In this document: in pieces, positions 14,489-19,234 of the stretch | How the letters are laid out: each line of letters opens with the position of its first letter | How positions within the stretch are numbered: the first letter of the stretch is position 1 | Assembly: GCA_027371625.1 (NCBI GenBank) | Contig: DAHXMQ010000346.1 | Coordinates: 1 to 19,234, forward strand | Length of the DNA: 19,234 nt | Direction: 5' to 3' | Origin: Candidatus Methanoperedentaceae archaeon | Lineage (GTDB): Archaea; Halobacteriota; Methanosarcinia; Methanosarcinales; Methanoperedenaceae | Translations under genes and position numbers: made by a program | The notes under the pieces: generated by a model | Seen by the model: only the letters and a program-made list of their open reading frames with translations | What the model was told of the DNA's origin: nothing | Databases searched by the model: none

Positions 14489-15981
14489 GAAATAAACCGT
14501 GGATAAACGCCGATGAACGCAGATTAGTTAGTGGATTAGATGCCATAGTCGCAGCGCTTGAGGACTGCGGCGTTAAAATAGTGACTGGAGTTCCGGGTTA
14601 TCCGATAACAGAACTCATGGAAGCTTTGGAAAACCCCGTATTTAAATACGGGGATTTAAAACATGAATGGTCAGTGAATGAAAAGGTTGCACTTGAAATT
14701 GCCCTCGGTTCATCGGTATGCGGGGAACGCAGCGCAGCAATCGTAAAACATGTGGGAATGAATATTCTCGCCGACCCTCTTATCTCTTCTGCAACGCATA
14801 CGATAGGCGCAGGCGTGGTAATCATTGCAGGGGATGACCCAGGCGCGCAGAAATCCCAGAATGAACAGGATTCGCGTTTTTACGGACTGATTGCCGAGGT
14901 TCCTGTATTCGACCCATCAACACCGCAGGCTGCATACCTGTGTATCAAAGAGGCTTTTCTTTTGTCGGAAAACGTCAAGACTCCGGCATTAATCAGAATT
15001 ACGGACAGGCTTCTCAAAATGGAGGACGAAGTTATTAGGAAAAAACGTTCTGCGCCACATAAATCCATTGATAAAAAAATATGGCAACTCACGATGCAGG
15101 GCAAACACCAGCGCTTTCACAGGGCTTCATATCCGAAAATGTGTGAATACGCAGAGAGCTCGAAATTGAACGAATATAAAAAAAGAGGAAGCACAGGAAT
15201 AATCTCATCAGGTTTCCCTTCATATCTTGTCGAATCCATAAGTAAAAATTATTCCCATCTTTCCCTCGCAGTAACCAATCCCCTGCCTCTTGAATTAATC
15301 AATCGCTTCATAGAGGAGCATGACCGCATTCTTGTTGCTGAAGAAACAGAACCTGTTATCGAAAGACAGCTTTCAAAGGTTCTTGGCAAGCTGACAGGAC
15401 ACCTGCCTTACGGGCTAATTGAAGGCAGAGATATACGAAAAGCCCTCAAGAACACAAACAAGGATGCAGTGGAGCGCAGGATACTACCTGAAACTCTCAA
15501 GAAAAGGGGGAAACATAACCTATGCGACGACTGCCCTTACATCCCTCTTTATGATGCGATAAAGGAGCTAAGAGTGCCTGTGGCAGGCGACATGGGATGC
15601 TCCGTAATGACAGCATCGCCGCCGCTCTCGCTTCTCGCCGCCGCTTATTCGCTTGGCTCTTCCATTGCCACAGCATGCGGGTTTAGCAGGAAGGGAATTG
15701 CGATAATCGGCGATTTCGGTCTTGCCCATTCGGGGATTTGCGGTCTTATCAACGCAGTCCACAACAAACATGACGTACTGGTCGTGGTGCTTCAAAATGA
15801 AGTGGCTGCCATGACGGGCGGGCAGGCGGTACCTGACCTCGGCGGGCTTTTGAGTTCTTATGCCAGGGATACTGAGATAATAGACCCACTGGATGCCAAT
15901 TTAAAAGACAAACTTTCAAAAAAGCTCGGAAAGAAGGGAGTATCAGTGCTTCTGGCGCGCGCACCGTGCCCGAGATATTGA
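14485..15981 (+). CDS. TPP enzyme like indolepyruvate ferredoxin oxidoreductase alpha subunit, without ferredoxin domain
   Basis: This 498-residue protein has the layout of IorA (COG4231). The N-terminal pyrimidine-binding domain includes VPGYPITELM at 36-45 and the catalytic-type glutamate E66 in NEKVALE. A middle domain spans about 235-335. The C-terminal TPP domain starts at CDDCPYIP (347-354) and has GDFGLAHSG at 409-417, N438 and MTGGQAVPDL at 443-452. IorA usually ends with two [4Fe-4S] clusters; these are missing, so electrons must go elsewhere or the enzyme acts as a decarboxylase. The start is GTG inside the marker-11 stop, with no other in-frame start before the conserved part. Residues 4-13 (KPWINADERR) come from a type A repeat. 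The context suggests a role linked to methanogenesis cofactors; the substrate is unknown. Confidence 0.78.
   Translation: MRNKPWINADERRLVSGLDAIVAALEDCGVKIVTGVPGYPITELMEALENPVFKYGDLKHEWSVNEKVALEIALGSSVCGERSAAIVKHVGMNILADPLISSATHTIGAGVVIIAGDDPGAQKSQNEQDSRFYGLIAEVPVFDPSTPQAAYLCIKEAFLLSENVKTPALIRITDRLLKMEDEVIRKKRSAPHKSIDKKIWQLTMQGKHQRFHRASYPKMCEYAESSKLNEYKKRGSTGIISSGFPSYLVESISKNYSHLSLAVTNPLPLELINRFIEEHDRILVAEETEPVIERQLSKVLGKLTGHLPYGLIEGRDIRKALKNTNKDAVERRILPETLKKRGKHNLCDDCPYIPLYDAIKELRVPVAGDMGCSVMTASPPLSLLAAAYSLGSSIATACGFSRKGIAIIGDFGLAHSGICGLINAVHNKHDVLVVVLQNEVAAMTGGQAVPDLGGLLSSYARDTEIIDPLDANLKDKLSKKLGKKGVSVLLARAPCPRY
14495..14524 (+). repeat. Dispersed repeat, type A, inside the N-terminal codons of the TPP enzyme
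   Basis: The repeat (aaccgtggataaacgccgat, then gaacgcagat) matches the copy at 6283 at 27 of 30 positions. It is read in the same frame as there, giving WINADERR. Confidence 0.85.
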
Positions 15982-16072
15982 GAGGTCTAATCAACCTGAC
16001 ATCCGACAAATTAATAGGACTCCCGTAACCATTCCACCCCTTCAAAAGGTGATACAGCCCCGTCTCTCAGTT

Positions 16073-16306
16073 TCACACGCCCCTCAGTTTTCTTGACACC
16101 AGCCTTCCCATTTCCGTCAGCTCATACTTCCCGCTTTTATTCTCTATCAGCTTCTTACTTACAAGCTCCTCTATACTCTTATCAGCACCGACGATACGGG
16201 TTGTTTTGGCTATCGTAGCCGCATCCATCGCGCCCTTCGAATCCAGCACGGCAAGAATCTTGCCTGCCTTGTGATTGCTTGCCACAAAACCGATTAGTTC
16301 TTCCAT
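16073..16306 (-). CDS. Small winged-helix protein (possible transcription regulator)
   Basis: This 77-residue protein is predicted to fold as a winged helix: helices around IGFVASNHKAGKILAVLDSK and DAATIAKTTRIVGADKSIEE, then a wing KKLIENKSGKYELTEMGRLV. Similar single-domain proteins are common in Methanosarcinales and are thought to act in transcription, though no target is known. The start ATG lies 57 bases from the predicted SRP RNA start, and the TATA at 16333-16344 can serve both. The gap on its 3' side (15982-16072) shows nothing else. Confidence 0.7.
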   Translation of the reverse strand: MEELIGFVASNHKAGKILAVLDSKGAMDAATIAKTTRIVGADKSIEELVSKKLIENKSGKYELTEMGRLVSRKLRGV

Positions 16307-16332
16307 AATCTACATAACAACCCCATGTGAGA

Positions 16333-16344
16333 TAACTTTATTGC
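16333..16344. promoter_or_regulatory. Shared TATA region of SRP RNA and the winged-helix gene
   Basis: The core aactttattgca lies 20-31 bases before the predicted SRP RNA 5' end (about 16364) and 27-38 bases before the winged-helix ATG on the other strand. One box or two overlapping boxes may drive both. Confidence 0.4.
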
Positions 16345-16363
16345 ATGCAAAGGCTATTAAAAA

Positions 16364-16680
16364 GCGGCGGGCTAGCCCGGGTAATTCGGCGTTACCTGTC
16401 ACCCGAAACCGTCGATAGCGGGGGGCGAAGCCCAAGGAAGAAGTTTTGACTGCTGCCCAGCCCGCAGGTTCTACTGTGAAACCCCGTCCTGTGGGGCTAG
16501 TGTAGGTGCAATGGCTTTCCTGAAGGAGGGTCTTTGCATCTTAATCGCGGAAAAAGGTCTAGGCCCGGAAGGGAGCAAACCAGCCGTGAACAACTATCGC
16601 TCATGGGGTCGCGGGGCGGAGGCGAGTTTGCGGATCACTGGACTGTGGAAGGGACTGCGACCCGAGGCGTGCCCGCTACT
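16364..16680 (+). ncRNA. ffs: Archaeal signal recognition particle (7S) RNA
   Basis: The RNA scaffold of SRP binds SRP54 and SRP19 and targets nascent membrane proteins. The diagnostic helix-8 signature is at about 16556-16585: ggtctaggcccggaagggag followed by caaaccagcc, with the GGAA tetraloop at 16567-16570 and the asymmetric-loop motif AGCA. The ends pair (gcgggc near 16367 with gcccgc at 16671-16676), as expected for archaeal helix 1. The length of about 317 bases is normal for archaeal 7S RNA. The exact ends are estimated to within a few bases. No protein frame across this region is credible. Confidence 0.93.
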
Positions 16681-16688
16681 TTAATCCC

Positions 16689-16702
16689 CGCATTTAAATG
16701 CG
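16689..16702. terminator. Perfect 14-bp palindrome between SRP RNA and marker 2
   Basis: CGCATTTAAATGCG is perfectly self-complementary. It lies nine bases after the SRP RNA end and six bases from the convergent marker-2 stop. It may mark the transcript end for both, or be a protein-binding site. No T-run accompanies it. Confidence 0.35.
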
Positions 16703-16708
16703 AGGTCT

Positions 16709-17686
16709 TCATTGCGTTATCCCAGTCACCACGTCTTTCCTGAAATCAAAGACTGTAGCGCACTTATCTTTATTGCAGATATCAAACCGTAATGTATCTT
16801 CTATAACCCCGATATTTGCTGCCGCATATCCAGCACTTTCAAAAAGGCGAATAACTTCTGATTCATTATCAGGCGAAGCTGTCACTATGAATCCTGTTGC
16901 AGGATGAATCTTCAGCCATTGCGTGAAATCAACATCCACTGGCGCTGGTATTTTCGCAAGCTCAACCCTTGCGCCCTTTCCGCTTGTCTCAAGAAGCATG
17001 CCCAGCGTACCTATCAAGCCGGGGTTGCTGATGTCCTTCCCGGCTGTGAGAAGTTTTCTTTCCCCGAGTACCTGCATAACTTTATATTTTGCCCTCACCA
17101 CTTCCGCCTCCTTCATGGTAGTGGAGTCAAAACTGTATGGAGAATTCGGTCCCACTTTTCCATCCATATCGTAAGCCGCGATTATAGAGTCGCCCACGTT
17201 AGCAGTGCTGCTCCTGATCTCGCATCCCCTTTTCACAGTTCCGATAATTGCGACGGAGAGCGAGGTATAAGGGGTATCGGGATGCAGATGACCTCCCACC
17301 ATGGGCACGCCGAACTTGGCTATCCCGTCCCTGATGCCGCGAATAATTTCCTTGCATGCGTTTTTATCGTCCGAGGAAAGCACATTGACCATCGCCACGG
17401 CTTGCCCGCCCATGGCAGCGATATCATTGACATTTACGAGTACCGATGTATATCCCGCCCACCACGGGCTTGCATTTATTAACCTCCCCCAGATTCCGTC
17501 TGCTGCAAACAGGATGTAATCCTCGCCACCGATATCGATGACGGCAGCGTCGTCCCCGAAATCCACCACAGCATGCGAGTATTCGGAACGCACGCTCTGG
17601 AATATATTAATCAGGTCAGCGATTGGTTTTTTTCTTGTAATGCCTTCAAACTCACGGATTTCCTTTACGATTTTTTGAATATCCAT
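16709..17686 (-). CDS. Methanogenesis marker protein 2 (AIR synthase-related)
   Basis: This 325-residue protein has the PurM/SelD/HypE fold of the AIR synthase superfamily and resembles methanogenesis marker 2, whose reaction is unknown. Visible motifs are the N-terminal DFGDDAAVID (42-51), ADGIWG (62-67), the metal/ATP-binding NVNDIAAMGG (85-94) and VGGHLHPDTP in the middle. Members of this superfamily bind ATP, often to activate a carbonyl or carboxyl group. I choose the ATG at 17686 because the TATA at about 17711-17719 would start transcription just before it. An ATG at 17704 would add MREYHA. The gene is convergent with the SRP RNA and divergent from nreA. Confidence 0.88.
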   Translation of the reverse strand: MDIQKIVKEIREFEGITRKKPIADLINIFQSVRSEYSHAVVDFGDDAAVIDIGGEDYILFAADGIWGRLINASPWWAGYTSVLVNVNDIAAMGGQAVAMVNVLSSDDKNACKEIIRGIRDGIAKFGVPMVGGHLHPDTPYTSLSVAIIGTVKRGCEIRSSTANVGDSIIAAYDMDGKVGPNSPYSFDSTTMKEAEVVRAKYKVMQVLGERKLLTAGKDISNPGLIGTLGMLLETSGKGARVELAKIPAPVDVDFTQWLKIHPATGFIVTASPDNESEVIRLFESAGYAAANIGVIEDTLRFDICNKDKCATVFDFRKDVVTGITQ

Positions 17687-17710
17687 CGCATGGTATTCAC
17701 GCATGATTGT

Positions 17711-17719
17711 AAATTATAG
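17711..17719 (-). promoter_or_regulatory. TATA box for methanogenesis marker 2
   Basis: On the minus strand the element reads ctataattta, 25-33 bases from the ATG at 17686, which supports that start over the ATG at 17704. Confidence 0.4.
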
Positions 17720-17750
17720 TTTTGGGAATTTATTGAATAGGAATTTATAA

Positions 17751-17805
17751 ACCACAGAGTACATGGAGAGCACAGAGAATTTTAACCCTGCATCCTCTGT
17801 GCTCT
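17751..17805. repeat. Dispersed repeat, type C hairpin (cacagag units)
   Basis: The left arm agagcacagag (17767-17777) and the right arm ctctgtgctct (17795-17805) are perfect 11-base inverted repeats with a 17-base loop. The stretch before the left arm (ccacagagtacatgg) continues the repeat unit. It lies in the 5' region between marker 2 and nreA. Confidence 0.75.
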
Positions 17806-17833
17806 GGTATGAAAAAGTGTAAAACCCGAAGCT

Positions 17834-17885
17834 GAACACGGATGACACGGATTTTTTAATCTGTGCCAATCCGTACCAAATGTTC
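17834..17885. repeat. Dispersed repeat, type D hairpin (acacggat units)
   Basis: GAACACGGATGACACGGATT is followed by four Ts and an imperfect reverse complement that ends in gttc. It is a shorter relative of the palindrome at 11531-11609. It is preceded by cccgaagctga (17825-17835), the start of the 41-bp repeat seen around the AbrB-PIN pair. Confidence 0.7.
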
Positions 17886-17933
17886 ACATGAACTTATAGC
17901 CGCGTTGAATCACTTTCACAGAGCTTAGATTTA

Positions 17934-17940
17934 TTTTATA
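17934..17940 (+). promoter_or_regulatory. TATA box for nreA
   Basis: TTTTATA lies 25-31 bases before the ATG at 17965. No ribosome binding site is seen, so a leaderless mRNA is likely. Confidence 0.5.
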
Positions 17941-17964
17941 TCCATGCATAATGGTTATTAAAGC

Positions 17965-19218
17965 ATGGAAAGCCCGGATTCGCTATTCAGCGGCAACAGC
18001 GACGCTCTCTGCATTCTTTGCAGGGGTGCAAGATTATTATGCGGCAAACAGAGATGCCCTGTCCTCGTCAAATTCTATTCCAATGTCAGGGTGAAATCGC
18101 TCACGGACAGCCTCAGCATCGATGGCTCAACACCGCCAGGGGTGTTTGTGGGAAGAATCGGGTATCCTTATGTTTCCGTCGGTCCTTTAATCCCTCCCTC
18201 GCATGGCGACACAACCCTTCTCGACACCCCTGAGATGTGGATTGGGAAAAGCATCGATGACATAGTGGATTTCCGCTCGCAACTGGTGAGGGGGAAATAC
18301 CTGACGCATGTGAGAGACCTTGAGAGCAGCCACATCATAGAAGCCACACGGGAGATGGCTTTGTCAGCTTCTCCTGTGGATGTGGAGGCTGAGTTTCTGA
18401 AAAAGCCAAGGTCAAGGCTTGTTCTCGATGATGAAGTGCAGCCCTTCGGACCGACTGCGCCTCTTAAGAAAATCGACCTCGGGAATACCAAGTTTGACCA
18501 GAGAATGGAGAAGGCATACAACGATACGGACATGAAGGCAAGGGACGCAGTGCTTGAACTTTACAAGAAAGGCACGTTGATCTCAAGCATCCAGAAAGCC
18601 TTCAGCGTAGGCTCTTTCGGGGAAGGAAAAGCCCGCCGTTTTGTTCCCACGAGATGGAGCATCACCGCTGTTGATAGCATGCTAGGGACGAACCTGATGG
18701 AAAAGATGAAGGATTTTCCTGTAATTTCCGGATATCTGGTTTTTGAGTCATGGCAACTGGATAACAGGTTTGTGGTTCTTATGATGCCGCGCGCCTGGAG
18801 CTATGAGCTTATCGAGGCATGGTATCCGAATACCGTGTGGAACCCGTTCGGGAAGGATGTGGCGATAATGTCCTCTTCCGAAGGATATGAAGGAAGAACC
18901 AAGTATGCCGAGATAGGAGGCTGCTATTATGCTGCGAGGTTTGCGGTGAATGAATACCTCGTTAAGGAGAGAAGGCAGGCACGGGTGGTGATTCTGAGGG
19001 AGGCGCATCCTGGTTATATCATGCCAGTCGGAGTATGGAATGTGAGGGAGAACGTAAGGGCTGCACTGAAATCACCAGCAAGGAAATTCTCTTCGCTGGA
19101 TGAGGCTTTTGAATATATTTCCACAAGGCTTGTTATTCCGAAGGAGAGGTGGATTAAAGCGAGCGATGTTTTGAAAAATACGTTATACCAGAAAGGGCTT
19201 GAAGATTTCTTTAAATAA
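17965..19218 (+). CDS. nreA: NreA family DNA repair protein with PCNA-binding motif
   Basis: NreA is an archaeal protein involved in resistance to DNA damage and works with the sliding clamp PCNA. The 417-residue protein is full length. An N-terminal zinc-finger-like cluster has C16, C19, C26 and C31. The conserved core includes GYPYVSVGPLIPP, LVRGKYLTHVRDLE and PTRWSITAVDS. The extreme C-terminus has a textbook PIP box, QKGLEDFF (409-416; Q, L, F and F at the required positions). The start follows a TATA box by about 25 bases and no Shine-Dalgarno sequence is visible. A type A repeat begins three bases after the stop. Confidence 0.93.
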   Translation: MESPDSLFSGNSDALCILCRGARLLCGKQRCPVLVKFYSNVRVKSLTDSLSIDGSTPPGVFVGRIGYPYVSVGPLIPPSHGDTTLLDTPEMWIGKSIDDIVDFRSQLVRGKYLTHVRDLESSHIIEATREMALSASPVDVEAEFLKKPRSRLVLDDEVQPFGPTAPLKKIDLGNTKFDQRMEKAYNDTDMKARDAVLELYKKGTLISSIQKAFSVGSFGEGKARRFVPTRWSITAVDSMLGTNLMEKMKDFPVISGYLVFESWQLDNRFVVLMMPRAWSYELIEAWYPNTVWNPFGKDVAIMSSSEGYEGRTKYAEIGGCYYAARFAVNEYLVKERRQARVVILREAHPGYIMPVGVWNVRENVRAALKSPARKFSSLDEAFEYISTRLVIPKERWIKASDVLKNTLYQKGLEDFFK

Positions 19219-19220
19219 CG

Positions 19221-19234
19221 AACCGCAGATGAAC
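19221..19234 (+). repeat. Dispersed repeat, type A, cut by window edge
   Basis: aaccgcagatgaac is identical to the first 14 bases of the element at 8506-8536 read on the minus strand. It begins three bases after the nreA stop and runs out of the window. Confidence 0.65.

Noticed and set aside
16534..16743. Plus-strand frame of 69 residues
   Set aside because: It lies across the SRP RNA helix-8 region, which explains the sequence fully.

Overview
The window is archaeal DNA from a methanogen or methane-oxidising relative, most likely in the Methanosarcinales. The lineage is inferred from the gene set: sn-glycerol-1-phosphate dehydrogenase (archaeal lipid synthesis), methanogenesis marker proteins 2 and 11, the archaeal cobalamin genes cobZ-cobS-cobY, the PCNA-interacting repair protein NreA, an archaeal 7S SRP RNA, and TATA boxes about 25-30 bases upstream of nearly leaderless starts. 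The style of the dispersed repeats hints at a Methanoperedens-like lineage, but I cannot confirm this.

Layout. Positions 1-4353 are housekeeping: the 5' part of egsA (minus, cut by the window edge), a DUF63 membrane protein (minus), a SpoIIM-like membrane protein (plus), and a large PP-loop APS/PAPS-reductase-like protein with a zinc ribbon, a PUA-like domain and two ferredoxin clusters (minus). Positions 4458-8537 form an accessory island. It starts with a type IIG-like restriction-methylase gene that loses its 3' part where three kinds of dispersed repeat begin. Next comes an AT-rich two-gene cassette: a PIN-GNAT-EVE fusion overlapping an ASCH-domain gene. An inverted copy of the first repeat follows.

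Positions 8638-10586 are a tight cobalamin operon (cobZ, cobS, cobY) for assembling the lower part of the coenzyme. Positions 10664-11522 hold an AbrB-PIN (VapBC-type) toxin-antitoxin pair between two direct repeats of about 41 bp. A secreted, membrane-anchored Lon-like (S16) serine protease lies on the minus strand (11701-13551). Divergent from it are methanogenesis marker 11 and, overlapping it, a TPP enzyme resembling the alpha subunit of indolepyruvate ferredoxin oxidoreductase. Then come a small winged-helix protein (minus), the SRP RNA (plus), methanogenesis marker 2 (minus) and NreA (plus).

A theme across the window is a set of short dispersed repeats, mostly built from units such as 'acgcagat', 'acacggat', 'gcaaag' and 'cacagag'. 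They sit at gene ends and at the edges of both accessory modules. Twice they are read as protein in the same frame (INADERR): at the broken end of the methylase and at the N-terminus of the TPP enzyme. Once a copy supplies the last codons and stop of cobY. The best candidates for something new are the PIN-GNAT-EVE/ASCH cassette and the way these repeats become coding sequence.
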